From: an uncultured beta proteobacterium
GTDB lineage: Bacteria > Pseudomonadota > Gammaproteobacteria > Burkholderiales > SG8-39
Length of the DNA: 41,391 nt
Direction of reading: 5' to 3'
NCBI GenBank assembly: GCA_903859155.1
Contig: CAIOLO010000006.1
Span: 1-41,391, forward strand
Shown here: one piece after another, positions 1 to 8,035 of the stretch
Layout: every line of letters starts with the position of its first letter
Position numbering within the stretch: position 1 is the stretch's first letter
Position numbers and translations under genes: made by a program
The notes under the pieces: generated by a model
The model's database searches: none
Told to the model about the DNA's origin: nothing
What the model saw: the letters and a program-made list of their open reading frames with translations, nothing else

Positions 1-1
1 C

Positions 2-1240
2 TTCGGCGTGTGGATTGAAAACAAGGTTCTTGCCATTTTTGAGGACATCACCGAGCGCCGGCGGCTGGAAGAGGGGCATCTACAGGCGCAAAAACTGGAA
101 TCCCTGGGAACCCTGTCAGCCGGTATTGCGCATGACTTCAATAATATTCTGGGGGCAATCCGCGGCTTCAGCGACATTGCCGTCGAAGAGGTGGGGGCGG
201 ATCATGTCGCGGCCGAGAGTTTGAAAAGAATCAGCCAGGCCAGTGCCAGGGCCACTGAACTGGTGCGGCGTATTACCACCTTCGGGCGGCGCAAGCAGGG
301 TAAGCGGGCACCGACGCAGGTGGACGAGGTGGTGGTGGAGGTGATCAGCCTTTTGCGGGCTACCTTGCCGGCGACGATTTCGCTGGCGACGGCATTCGCC
401 AGGGACACGCCTCCCATAGTGGCTGACGTCGGCCAGATTCACGAGGCGGTCGTGAATCTCACCACCAACGCAGCCTATGCCATCGGCGGGAAGGCCGGAA
501 CCATCGAATACCGGACGGAGATGGTGGTGGTGGAGGCGCGACTGGCACCGATAGTCCCGAACTTGAATCCCGGACGGTTCCTCCGTTTGACCGTGACAGA
601 CAGCGGCAGCGGGATAGATGCAGCAACCATGGAACGCCTTTTCGACGCCTTCTATACCACCAAGCCGATGGGGCAGGGCACCGGCCTGGGCCTGTCGATG
701 GTGTACGGCATCATGCAGGGCCATGATGGTGGGGTGTCCGTAGAGAGTAGTCCGGGCAAGGGGGCCAGCTTCCATTTGTATTTCCCGGTAACGGATGTTG
801 CAATTGGCGCGAGCCAGGTAATCCGTCCGGCGGAGAGCGTAGTGGCCGCGGCAAAGCGGGTGATTTACGTCGATGACGAAGAGCCGCTGGTGTTTCTTGC
901 AAAACGGGTGCTCTCGCGGATGGGCCACAGTGTCGAGACGTTCACCGATCCGAAGGAGGCGCTGGCCAGCTTCCGCGCCCATCCCCTGGATTACGACATC
1001 GTGGTGACCGATCTTACGATGCCGGGCATGTCGGGTTTCGATCTGTCGCGTGCTTTGCTTGCGATGCGTCCCGACATACCCGTCCTGGTGACAACGGGCT
1101 ATGTTCGCGACGAGGATGAGGTGGTGGCGCGGGAAATAGGCATACGCGAAATCATTCTCAAGCCGATTTCGCTCGCCGAGTTGGGTAGCGCGTTTGAGCG
1201 GGCTTTTCGCCCGCCGCAGCGGATGGACAAAACGCAGTAA
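2..1240 (+). CDS. Hybrid sensor histidine kinase with C-terminal receiver domain (5' end outside window)
   Basis: The reading frame is open to the left edge, so the N-terminus is missing. What remains starts at the end of a PAS domain (FEDITERRRLEE), followed by the H-box AGIAHDFNNILG with the phospho-accepting His about 40 residues in, an N-box (NLTTNAAYAI), a G1 box (DSGSGID) and a G2 box (GTGLGLSMVYG). A receiver domain follows, with acidic pocket YVDDEE, phospho-acceptor Asp in VVTDLTMPG near residue 335, and the conserved Lys in ILKPIS. This is the usual layout of an HDxFNN-type hybrid kinase that autophosphorylates and passes phosphate to its own receiver. It converges on the receiver/HD-GYP gene next door, a possible but unproven partner. 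The signal sensed cannot be told because the sensor region is outside the window. Confidence 0.93.
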   Translation, partial: FGVWIENKVLAIFEDITERRRLEEGHLQAQKLESLGTLSAGIAHDFNNILGAIRGFSDIAVEEVGADHVAAESLKRISQASARATELVRRITTFGRRKQGKRAPTQVDEVVVEVISLLRATLPATISLATAFARDTPPIVADVGQIHEAVVNLTTNAAYAIGGKAGTIEYRTEMVVVEARLAPIVPNLNPGRFLRLTVTDSGSGIDAATMERLFDAFYTTKPMGQGTGLGLSMVYGIMQGHDGGVSVESSPGKGASFHLYFPVTDVAIGASQVIRPAESVVAAAKRVIYVDDEEPLVFLAKRVLSRMGHSVETFTDPKEALASFRAHPLDYDIVVTDLTMPGMSGFDLSRALLAMRPDIPVLVTTGYVRDEDEVVAREIGIREIILKPISLAELGSAFERAFRPPQRMDKTQ

Positions 1241-1524
1241 GGCCTGACTGAATGAAATCATCGCTACCAGGCAGTGGGCAAACCCGAGGCCGTGAGCGGC
1301 AGTTCGCAATCGGCAAGCGGAGCTTCATCCTGTCAAGCATTGGGCGACTGGATCGGGTCGAAACGGTGATCTCGCAATTTATGGCAGCGGACCGTGGCAG
1401 GAATTTAACTGACCGGCGCTCGCCAGCGAGTCAACCCGGCCAGGTGGGGTCACTGGCTCACCCCGGAATCAATCGATTTGCCAATGACGCATGGGTATTT
1501 TCGAAAGCGGGCGGCAGGCGTTGG

Positions 1525-3090
1525 CTAGACGAGGGAAGCAGCTATGCGAACTCGAATGTCGAGGGGGCTTCCGTCCATGTTTTCATACCCCTGGATCATG
1601 CCAATGAGGGACGGGTCGAGCACATGGTCTCTGGACAGCAGAACCTGCCCGTCGCGTGTCAGCAGGTCGCGAGAGAGCACCATGCCGCTGCGTACTTGCG
1701 CCGTGGTGAGGTGCTTTTCTGCAGACGGCTCCCCTTGTATCGACGCAAGGCCCACGACCTGCGAGAACGCGTCAACCACCTCTGGGTCGTACCGACCGCC
1801 TCGATCGGCAACAATGAAATCCTTCGCTTGTGACGGGGTAAGGCGCATGTTGGTCACCAGGCCACTCTGCAATCCTTCGTAATCACGGGCAACGGCAATA
1901 ATTCGCGCGCCCGCCGGAATCTGAGCACCGCCAATACTGTCCGGATAGCCGGTGCCGTCCCATCGTTCGTGCTGGCTGCGAATTAGGCGCCCTGCACCAG
2001 AAAGTCGTTCCAGACCCATGAGCAGTGCCTGGCCCTTGATAGGATTCATTACGAACTGCAGACGTTCTTCGCCGCTCATGGCCGCAATTGCTTTGCCCAC
2101 AAGGCGCTCGGGCAGCGTCAGCATGCCGATATCACGCAGCAGTGCTGCGACCGTGATGTCATGCAGTGCCGCGCCATCCATCCGGAGCTGCTTTGCGATG
2201 CGGCGCGCCAGGTCCACGATACGACGCGAGTTTCCGGCGGTTGTGCCCTGGCGAAGTCCGATCAGGTTCGAGAACATGGTGATAGACGTAGCAAAGCTCT
2301 TGCTCAGTTTTTCATGAGCCTCCTGCAACTCCCGGTTGGTTCGCGCGAGTTCCTCTGCCGCGCGCTTGCGTTCGGAAATATCCTCGATGACCTGCAGGAT
2401 GTAGCTGCGTTCACCTTTTGAATCCCGCACCATCGAGGCGTCGACTTTCAACCATCCGCATGCGCCACCCTTATTGACGAATCGCCGCTCGGTCGTGTAG
2501 TTGGCACGAATGCCCTGTTCGAGGTCTCGTTGCAGCTGCGCACCCTCCTCGGTTTCATCGAGGAAAATATCGTCGCCGCGGCACGGAAGCAGTTCATCCA
2601 CGCTGCTGTGGCCAAGAATTTCGCGGAATTTTTTATTCGTGCGCAATATCCAGCCGTCGATGCCGATATGCGCCATGCCGATGGCGGCTTGGTCGAAGTT
2701 CGCTCTGAAGCGCGCCTCCATCTCGCTTAGCGCACGCTTTAAGGTGGGCAGCAGTTTTCCCAGGCTGTCCTTGCTGACATATTCGTTTGCGCCGCTCTTG
2801 ATCATTCGCACGGCGGCATCCTCGCCAATGGTTCCGGAGACCAGGATGAAGGGTGCGCTCAAGCCGCTCTCCAGCACGATTCGCAGCGCTTCGTCGCCGC
2901 CGAAGCCTGGCATCGAATAATCCGAAAGAACGACATCCCAGTACCCGCGATGCAAAGCTTCTCTCAGCGTCGCGGCACTTGATACGCATTCATGGTAGAT
3001 GTCATAGTCACCCTCCTGCATTGCCAAGACCATCATATGCCGGTCATTATCGTCATCCTCGACGATGAGGACACGCAGAACGTTTGCCAT
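1525..3090 (-). CDS. Response regulator: receiver - PAS - degenerate HD-GYP protein
   Basis: 521 residues. A receiver domain fills about residues 5-120 (LIVEDDDNDR, phospho-acceptor Asp in VLSDYSMPG, Lys in YVSKDS). A PAS domain follows at about 130-240, ending in EDISERKRAAEEL, then a short coiled coil and an HD-GYP-like domain at about 270-430. HD-GYP proteins hydrolyse cyclic di-GMP at a metal centre. Here the scaffold is kept (QHERWDGTGYP, GAQIPAGARI) but the ligands are mostly changed: the usual HSRR is NSRR, the HD is RD (LLRDIG), the His before PIKG is Asn, the first His of HHERW is Gln, and the VAD Asp is Arg. Loss of catalysis is therefore likely, leaving a phosphorylation-controlled interaction or binding module. 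About 80 residues follow the HD-GYP fold. A 23-bp palindrome lies upstream. Confidence 0.9.
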   Translation of the reverse strand: MANVLRVLIVEDDDNDRHMMVLAMQEGDYDIYHECVSSAATLREALHRGYWDVVLSDYSMPGFGGDEALRIVLESGLSAPFILVSGTIGEDAAVRMIKSGANEYVSKDSLGKLLPTLKRALSEMEARFRANFDQAAIGMAHIGIDGWILRTNKKFREILGHSSVDELLPCRGDDIFLDETEEGAQLQRDLEQGIRANYTTERRFVNKGGACGWLKVDASMVRDSKGERSYILQVIEDISERKRAAEELARTNRELQEAHEKLSKSFATSITMFSNLIGLRQGTTAGNSRRIVDLARRIAKQLRMDGAALHDITVAALLRDIGMLTLPERLVGKAIAAMSGEERLQFVMNPIKGQALLMGLERLSGAGRLIRSQHERWDGTGYPDSIGGAQIPAGARIIAVARDYEGLQSGLVTNMRLTPSQAKDFIVADRGGRYDPEVVDAFSQVVGLASIQGEPSAEKHLTTAQVRSGMVLSRDLLTRDGQVLLSRDHVLDPSLIGMIQGYENMDGSPLDIRVRIAASLV

Positions 3091-3407
3091 TTTTCGATCT
3101 CACCAACAAAGCAGAATCAGTTTGCGGTAACACGGGGGGCTACGGACAGGCACGAAGACAATACTACCCATAAATATATTATGGGTATAGACCCCCTGGG
3201 TAGAAAGCCTCTTATGAAGGCCAAACAAATAATCTCACACCAGTGCGCCCGGTTTTGGTTGCCTCGCGGAGGCAAGGAAGACTTGAATTAAAGGAGCTCT
3301 CCGGTTTGTAAGTATTTTTAAAACGCAGGGTTTCGACGCGTCTTGATGTGCCCGTGCGAGTGCGAGCGGGCCGTTATATCGACATCCCACGTTTGAGACT
3401 TCCACTC
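3091..3407. other. Intergenic region with no gene
   Basis: This 317-base gap separates the HD-GYP gene (reading left, starting at 3090) from the 3' end of the Bug gene at 3408. Apart from the 23-bp palindrome I see no convincing coding sequence. It probably carries the promoter of the HD-GYP gene. Confidence 0.6.
3165..3187. promoter_or_regulatory. 23-bp palindrome upstream of the HD-GYP gene
   Basis: The arms TACCCATAA (3165-3173) and TTATGGGTA (3179-3187) are exact reverse complements around the centre ATATA. It lies 75-97 bases before the start at 3090. The heptamer TACCCAT fits the NarL-family consensus TACYYMT, but the two copies are 9 bases apart, not the 2 usual for NarL/NarP. I infer an operator for a dimeric regulator; which one is unknown. 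Confidence 0.6.
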
Positions 3408-4406
3408 TTAATCTTCCGCTGTAAACCCGGACGCTTTCACGATCGGCCCCCAGCGTTCGAGTTCATGCCGGATGATCTGGCCGAACTCCTCGGAGGTGGC
3501 GGCGAACGCTTCGGTGCCCAGCTTGGCAAGACTCTGGCGCATCTCCTCGGTACTGAGCAGGCCGGCGACGATGGAGTTGAATCGCGCCACCGTCTGTGGC
3601 GGGGTTTTCGCGGGCATGAAGAAACCGGTATAGCCTGCCACCACCACATCCTTGTATCCGGATTCGATCATGGTCGGCACCTCGGGGAAAAACCGCGAGC
3701 GCTCCGAGCCGGTGGAGGCGATAACGCGGATCTTTCTTGCGTTGGCCGGGCCCTGGGCTTCGCTCGCCGGGTTGACGCTGAGCGGCACCTGGCCGCCGAT
3801 CAGGTCCTGGATGGAAGGACCGCCGCCCTTGTAGTGAATTGCCGTGAGCTCTATGCCGGCCGCGCGCGAGAGCATCACGCCCGCGAAATGCGGCGTGGCG
3901 CCCGCGCCGGTGGTGGCGAAAAAGGCGCCCTTGGGATTGCTTCTGGCCCACTGCACGAAATCGGCGACCGAGCGCACGCTCTCGGGCACCGCCGGGCCGA
4001 CGCTCAGCACCAGGTTGGAGCGCGACAGCGTCGCCGCAGCGATGAAATCGCGCAGCGGGTCGTAGTCGAGCTTCTTGTAACTGTGGGGATAAACGACCAG
4101 CGGGAAATCCGGCGTGAACAATATGACGCTGCCATCGGGCTCGGCATTCTTGACGTAATCCACGGCGATGCGCGCCGCGGCCCCGACGCGGTTTTCGACG
4201 ATGACCGTCGGCGCATACTGGCCGCGCAATTTGTCCGCGGCGAACCGAGCGGAAATATCGGTGCCGCCGCCTGCGGCGAACCCGACAATCAGGCGTACCG
4301 GCTTGTTAGCGGGCTGGGCGTGCGCTGCGGAACACGCGACGGTCAGGGACACGAACACTGCGAAACCTGCGCATGCGGCAAAACGGCGTTTGCTGGCGGT
4401 AGTCAT
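3408..4406 (-). CDS. Bug/TctC-family periplasmic solute receptor (1 of 6)
   Basis: 332 residues, the usual length for the Bug family, whose members bind small carboxylates or related ligands in the periplasm. A Sec signal peptide ends at AHAQ. The mature protein starts PVRLIVGFAAGGGTDISAR, with the glycine-rich ligand loop and conserved Asp, then VENRVG, PDG, the IHYKGGGPSIQDLIGGQV hinge segment and EVPTMIESGYKD. A strong ribosome site (AGGAGG, 5 bases before ATG) supports the start. It is divergent from the HAD phosphatase gene, with 164 bases between. No TctA/TctB membrane subunits are in the window, as is common for orphan Bug proteins. The ligand cannot be read from sequence. Confidence 0.93.
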   Translation of the reverse strand: MTTASKRRFAACAGFAVFVSLTVACSAAHAQPANKPVRLIVGFAAGGGTDISARFAADKLRGQYAPTVIVENRVGAAARIAVDYVKNAEPDGSVILFTPDFPLVVYPHSYKKLDYDPLRDFIAAATLSRSNLVLSVGPAVPESVRSVADFVQWARSNPKGAFFATTGAGATPHFAGVMLSRAAGIELTAIHYKGGGPSIQDLIGGQVPLSVNPASEAQGPANARKIRVIASTGSERSRFFPEVPTMIESGYKDVVVAGYTGFFMPAKTPPQTVARFNSIVAGLLSTEEMRQSLAKLGTEAFAATSEEFGQIIRHELERWGPIVKASGFTAED

Positions 4407-4570
4407 GGCATCCTCCTTGTTTGACCCACGGAAAGATCAATCCCCCTCCCCCGAGGCGGGCATGGGGGCATTGTCCACCCATCGCCCGCGGCTGCCAACC
4501 GCGTGCCCGGCACGCGCAAAGCAGATCGAAAACGTCGCATAATCGGCGCCTTCTTCTTCGGGCCTGCAGC

Positions 4571-5266
4571 ATGAGCGCGACGCGGCGTGATTTCAAAGCC
4601 ATCACCCTCGACCTGGATGACACCTTGTGGCCGTCGGGGCCGTCGCTGGCCGCTGCCGAAGATCGCCTGCATGCCTGGCTCGAGGAGCATGCCCCGGCGG
4701 TCGCGGCGGCGCTGCCGCCGCCCGAGTTCATGCTGTTGCGGCGCGCGCTGGCGGCCGAACTGCCGCTGATCGCGCATGATTTCACCGCCCTGCGGCACGC
4801 CGCCCTGAGCCGGGCGTTCACGCTGCACGGGGCGAGCCTCGCGCTCGTCGATGCGGCGCTCGAGGTGTTCCTCGCCGCGCGCAGTGCGGTGCAGTTGTAT
4901 CCGGATGTGCCCGCGGCGCTGGAGCGCCTGTCCGGTCGCTACCGGCTGGTCGCGTTGAGCAACGGCAACGCCGATATCGAGCGCGCCGGTGTCGGGCGCT
5001 ATTTTCGAACACTGGTCAATGCGCGCAGCGCGGGCTTCGCGAAACCCGATTCGCGCATCTTTCACGCGGCCTGTGCCGGCGTCGGCGTGCTGCCCGGTGA
5101 GGCGCTGCACGTGGGCGACGACCCGGATTTCGATGTGCGCGGCGCGGCACGCGCGGGCATGGGCGCGGTCTGGATCAACCGGCCGCGCGCCGCGTGGTCA
5201 GGCGAGAGCGAGGCATATCACGAGTTCCACGACCTGCTCGGCCTGTGCGAATGGCTGGAGGTGTGA
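4571..5266 (+). CDS. HAD-superfamily hydrolase (probable phosphatase)
   Basis: 231 residues from ATG 4571; the frame is open back to 4421 but the upstream part is low-complexity and unlike the family, while MSATRRDF leads directly into motif I. All four HAD motifs are visible: I, TLDLDDTLW with nucleophile Asp14 and acid Asp16; II, ALSNGN; III, Lys in FAKPDSRIF; IV, HVGDDPDFDVRGA. An alpha-helical cap lies between motifs I and II. This matches the small-molecule phosphatase group that includes YjjG-like enzymes. The substrate is not predictable. The ribosome site is weak. It is monocistronic as far as can be seen. Confidence 0.9.
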   Translation: MSATRRDFKAITLDLDDTLWPSGPSLAAAEDRLHAWLEEHAPAVAAALPPPEFMLLRRALAAELPLIAHDFTALRHAALSRAFTLHGASLALVDAALEVFLAARSAVQLYPDVPAALERLSGRYRLVALSNGNADIERAGVGRYFRTLVNARSAGFAKPDSRIFHAACAGVGVLPGEALHVGDDPDFDVRGAARAGMGAVWINRPRAAWSGESEAYHEFHDLLGLCEWLEV

Positions 5267-5297
5267 TGCCGGGTGCCGCGGCCATGGCTTTTCCAAT

Positions 5298-5307
5298 ACC
5301 ATTAATG
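5298..5307. promoter_or_regulatory. Palindrome in the promoter region of the EthD-like gene
   Basis: CCATTAATGG is a perfect 10-bp palindrome, about 87 bases before the EthD-like start and at the edge of an AT-rich stretch (5310-5385). It is a plausible operator, but 10-bp palindromes also occur by chance. Confidence 0.3.
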
Positions 5308-5393
5308 GAATCGATATGTAGTCATGATGTAAGCCGTTATTATCAATATAAAATTAAAAGTTTATAAATTATCACTGGATAAGAGGAGATTGC

Positions 5394-6110
5394 ATGGTCA
5401 AAATCATTCGCATGGTCAAGCGCCGCAAGGACCTGAGCCTGGCACAGTTCAAGGACTACTGGCTGACCCGGCATGCCGAACTGCACCGCAAATCAATCGA
5501 CATGGCGCCGGTGCGCAAGGTGGTGGCCAGCTTTTCCACCGGCGAAGTCGCGCTGGGGGGCGTCGAGGCGCAGTTCGACGCCATGACCACGATCTATTTC
5601 GACAGCCTGGAGGACCTGCGTGCGGCCAAGGCCGGACCGGTCGGAAAAATGATGCAGGAGGACGAGAAGAACTTCGTCGATCACGCGCCGATCAGCATCG
5701 TCGCCGAGGAGTTCATCATGTCGCAGAAGCCCGGCGCCGGCAAACTGCTGAAAAAAGCCGGGCAGCTGAAAATCATCCGCACGGTCTATCGGCGCAAGGA
5801 CCTGAGCTTTCAGCAGTTCAAGGACTACTGGCTCAACAATCATTCCAAACTCGAGGACCGGGTGGTGCGGGAATCGCCGACGCAGTACATCGTGGCGACC
5901 TTCGCGCTCTCGGAACCGGGCAGGGAGCCGGACATGGACGGCATGGTGGAACTTTATTACCAGAGCCAGGAGGACATCCGCGCCATGTTTGCCGGCCCCA
6001 TCCCGCAGATGATGCGCGATGACGAGCAGAATTTCGTGCAGATGGACGCACCGGCGATCCGCGCGGTGACCGAGGAACACGTGATCGTGGATGCGACCGG
6101 CGCGGCCTGA
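5394..6110 (+). CDS. Tandem-duplicated EthD-domain protein
   Basis: 238 residues made of two similar halves. Repeat 1 (about 1-105) contains IIRMVKRRKDLSLAQFKDYW and repeat 2 (about 123-225) IIRTVYRRKDLSFQQFKDYW; both continue with a His-containing WLxxH segment and end in a GPxxxMMxxDExNFV block. EthD proteins are small dimeric ferredoxin-like alpha/beta barrels, often encoded beside degradation genes. The duplication suggests a fused pseudo-dimer. A good ribosome site (AGAGGAGA) lies 5 bases before ATG. No catalytic role is proven for most of the family, so the function here is unknown; a role in catabolism of an aromatic or ether-type compound is inference from context. Confidence 0.85.
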   Translation: MVKIIRMVKRRKDLSLAQFKDYWLTRHAELHRKSIDMAPVRKVVASFSTGEVALGGVEAQFDAMTTIYFDSLEDLRAAKAGPVGKMMQEDEKNFVDHAPISIVAEEFIMSQKPGAGKLLKKAGQLKIIRTVYRRKDLSFQQFKDYWLNNHSKLEDRVVRESPTQYIVATFALSEPGREPDMDGMVELYYQSQEDIRAMFAGPIPQMMRDDEQNFVQMDAPAIRAVTEEHVIVDATGAA

Positions 6111-6119
6111 TCAAAAGCA

Positions 6120-6146
6120 GGGCGGCGCCATGGCCCCGCGCCGCCC
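6120..6146. terminator. Hairpin between convergent genes
   Basis: Arms GGGCGGCGC (6120-6128) and GCGCCGCCC (6138-6146) are exact complements around a 9-base loop. It sits between the converging EthD-like and Crp/Fnr genes, as expected of a shared terminator. No good T-tract follows, so termination efficiency is uncertain. Confidence 0.5.
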
Positions 6147-6172
6147 AGTTCTTGCCACCTATTTCTTGCCGC

Positions 6173-6847
6173 CTATTCCTTGGTTTCTATGTTTTCATGC
6201 AGCAGCAGCGTTTTCCCGCGGACTTCGATAAAGCCCCTGCCTTGCAGGTCCCGCATCACGCGGCTCACCATTTCCCGCGATGCGCCGATCATCCTCGCCA
6301 TGTCCTGCTTGACGATTTTCTGCGTCACCACCTGCCGCCCGTCGATGGTCTCTGACATCTCGAGCAGCAGGTGCACCACCCGTCCGTAGACATCCATCAG
6401 CGCGAGGTTGCTGATCTTGCGGTCGGCCTCGCGCAGGCGCTGGATGAGGCAGCGCATCACCGTCAGGGTCATCTCGAAGTTTTCCGCCAGGCATTTCCTG
6501 AATTCATGCTTCGAGAGCATCAGCAGGTCGCAGGGTTCCAGCGCGATGACGCTGGCCGATCTCGGGCTGTCGTCGATAGGCACCATGTCCCCGAAGTACT
6601 GGTTGGGACCGAGCTTGGACAGTATGACCTCGCGGCCGCTGTCATCGCCAATCACCACCTTGAGCTTGCCCGAGATCACGATATAGAGCGCATCGGTGAA
6701 ATCGCCGGTTGCGATGATGGTGGCGCCCCGGGCAAAGGACTTGCGTCGCATCAGCGTGGCAAGCGTGGCTAGCTGATGCTCAGGCAGCATCGCAAACAGC
6801 GGAACCTTCAGCAGCAGCAGCTTGGAGACGTTGGCCGGTACCGCCAT
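6173..6847 (-). CDS. Crp/Fnr-family transcriptional regulator
   Basis: 224 residues. A cyclic-nucleotide-binding-type beta barrel covers about residues 15-130, with the phosphate-cassette region YFGDMVPIDDSPRSASVIALE, followed by the long dimerisation helix and a winged helix. The recognition helix reads GASREMVSRVMRDLQGRG, mixing the Crp-like Arg-Glu with the Fnr-like Ser-Arg. There is no N-terminal cysteine cluster, so it is not an oxygen-sensing [4Fe-4S] FNR; GD in place of the usual GE in the cassette leaves cAMP binding uncertain. It is divergent from the Bug gene at 6999 and could regulate it; a 15-bp palindrome lies in the shared promoter region. Confidence 0.9.
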   Translation of the reverse strand: MAVPANVSKLLLLKVPLFAMLPEHQLATLATLMRRKSFARGATIIATGDFTDALYIVISGKLKVVIGDDSGREVILSKLGPNQYFGDMVPIDDSPRSASVIALEPCDLLMLSKHEFRKCLAENFEMTLTVMRCLIQRLREADRKISNLALMDVYGRVVHLLLEMSETIDGRQVVTQKIVKQDMARMIGASREMVSRVMRDLQGRGFIEVRGKTLLLHENIETKE

Positions 6848-6944
6848 GGGTGGATTTCCGCTGATATTGCCGTGATGCTACCAAAAATGCACCCGGCACA
6901 ACACAGCATGTTCTGCGCGTAACCGGAAAGCGATTTAGGAGTAG

Positions 6945-6959
6945 ATTGCCGGCGGCAAT
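6945..6959. promoter_or_regulatory. 15-bp palindrome in the Crp/Fnr - Bug divergent promoter
   Basis: ATTGCCG (6945-6951) and CGGCAAT (6953-6959) are exact inverted arms around one G. The site is 40 bases before the Bug start at 6999, near the expected core promoter. It does not resemble a Crp (TGTGA) or Fnr (TTGAT) site, so another regulator is as likely as the neighbouring one. Confidence 0.4.
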
Positions 6960-6998
6960 GCCGCTGGCCTTTATCAAATCTTTTTTGGGGAGAAGAAA

Positions 6999-7970
6999 AT
7001 GAAAATGACGCGGAGGACCGTTTTTGCAACCTGCCTGGTTTGGGCTCTATCGGCCGCTGTCGGTGCGCAGGGCTATCCGGCCAAAGCGGTGAAAATCATC
7101 GTGCCCGCCGGTCCCGGCGGTCCCGACATCGTGGCGCGCATTGTCGCGGCCAAGTTCACCCAGCAGATGGGGCAGACATTCTTTGTTGAGAATCACGGCG
7201 GGGCCAACGGCATTGTCGGCGCCGACATGGTGGCCAAGGCGCCGCCGGATGGCCATACGCTGATGGTCTACTCCAGCGGGGTGGTCATCAATCAGTACGT
7301 CAACAAGAAACTGCCCTATGACACCGCCGCCGATTTCGCCCCGGTGACCAAACTGGTGGACAACACCGGCGTATTCATCACCGTGCACCCTTCGGTGCCG
7401 GTGAAGACCGCCAGGGAATTCGTCGAATACGCCCGCAATCCTGCCAACAAGCTCGCCTACAGCACCCCTGGCATAGGCAACACCATGCATATCGCGACCG
7501 AGCTGTTCAATGCGAAGTACGGCACGCAGATGGTGCATATCCCCTACAAGGGCGGCGGGCTGGCCGCGGCGGCGGCGATCTCCGGCGAGGTGCAGGTGAT
7601 GTTCAACTCGCCTTCCAACGTGGTGCAGAACGTGCGCTCGGGAAAACTGCGCGCGCTTGCCTTCTCGGGCATCAAGCGATCCGAGGCCCTGCCGGAGGTG
7701 CCCACCAGCGCGGAAGCCGGGGTGCCGGATTTCGTATTTGACGGGGGCTGGTTCGCCATGTTCGCGACGGCCAGGACCTCCCCGGATATCGTCGAGCGGC
7801 TCTATCGCGAATACCGCACGGTGCTGGCGGACAAGGATGCCGCCGACAAGATACGCGCGCTGGGCGTGGATCCGGTGGGCGACACCCCCGCGGAGTTCAG
7901 GAAGTTTTATCTCGCGGAGATCGGCAGATACGCCGAATGGGTGAGGCTGGCGCGCATACAACCCGAATAG
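6999..7970 (+). CDS. Bug/TctC-family periplasmic solute receptor (2 of 6)
   Basis: 323 residues with a signal peptide ending near AVGAQG. The ligand loop reads VPAGPGGPDIVAR, a variant of the usual PGGGTD. Other family marks are NHGGANGIVGADMVAKAPPDG, HIPYKGGGLAAAAAISGEV and EVPTSAEAGVPDF. A GGGGAG ribosome site lies just before ATG 6999. It is divergent from the Crp/Fnr gene and converges on pobA, so it may deliver or sense a substrate linked to aromatic metabolism, but this rests only on position. Confidence 0.93.
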   Translation: MKMTRRTVFATCLVWALSAAVGAQGYPAKAVKIIVPAGPGGPDIVARIVAAKFTQQMGQTFFVENHGGANGIVGADMVAKAPPDGHTLMVYSSGVVINQYVNKKLPYDTAADFAPVTKLVDNTGVFITVHPSVPVKTAREFVEYARNPANKLAYSTPGIGNTMHIATELFNAKYGTQMVHIPYKGGGLAAAAAISGEVQVMFNSPSNVVQNVRSGKLRALAFSGIKRSEALPEVPTSAEAGVPDFVFDGGWFAMFATARTSPDIVERLYREYRTVLADKDAADKIRALGVDPVGDTPAEFRKFYLAEIGRYAEWVRLARIQPE

Positions 7971-7984
7971 GCGATTACGCGTCG

Positions 7985-8011
7985 GGCGAGGCCGGCCTGC
8001 GGCCGGTCGCC
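7985..8011. terminator. Hairpin between converging Bug and pobA genes
   Basis: GGCGA at 7985 pairs with TCGCC ending at 8011, and inside this CCGGCC pairs with GGCCGG around TGC, leaving a small bulge. It is a GC-rich stem at a convergent junction with no clear T-tract. Probable bidirectional terminator. Confidence 0.45.
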
Positions 8012-8035
8012 GAAGGCTTGGCGCCCGGCGCGCCC

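Noticed and set aside
116-1309. Long minus-strand frame opposite the hybrid kinase
   Set aside because: It is a shadow of a high-GC gene; the plus-strand frame has all kinase motifs.
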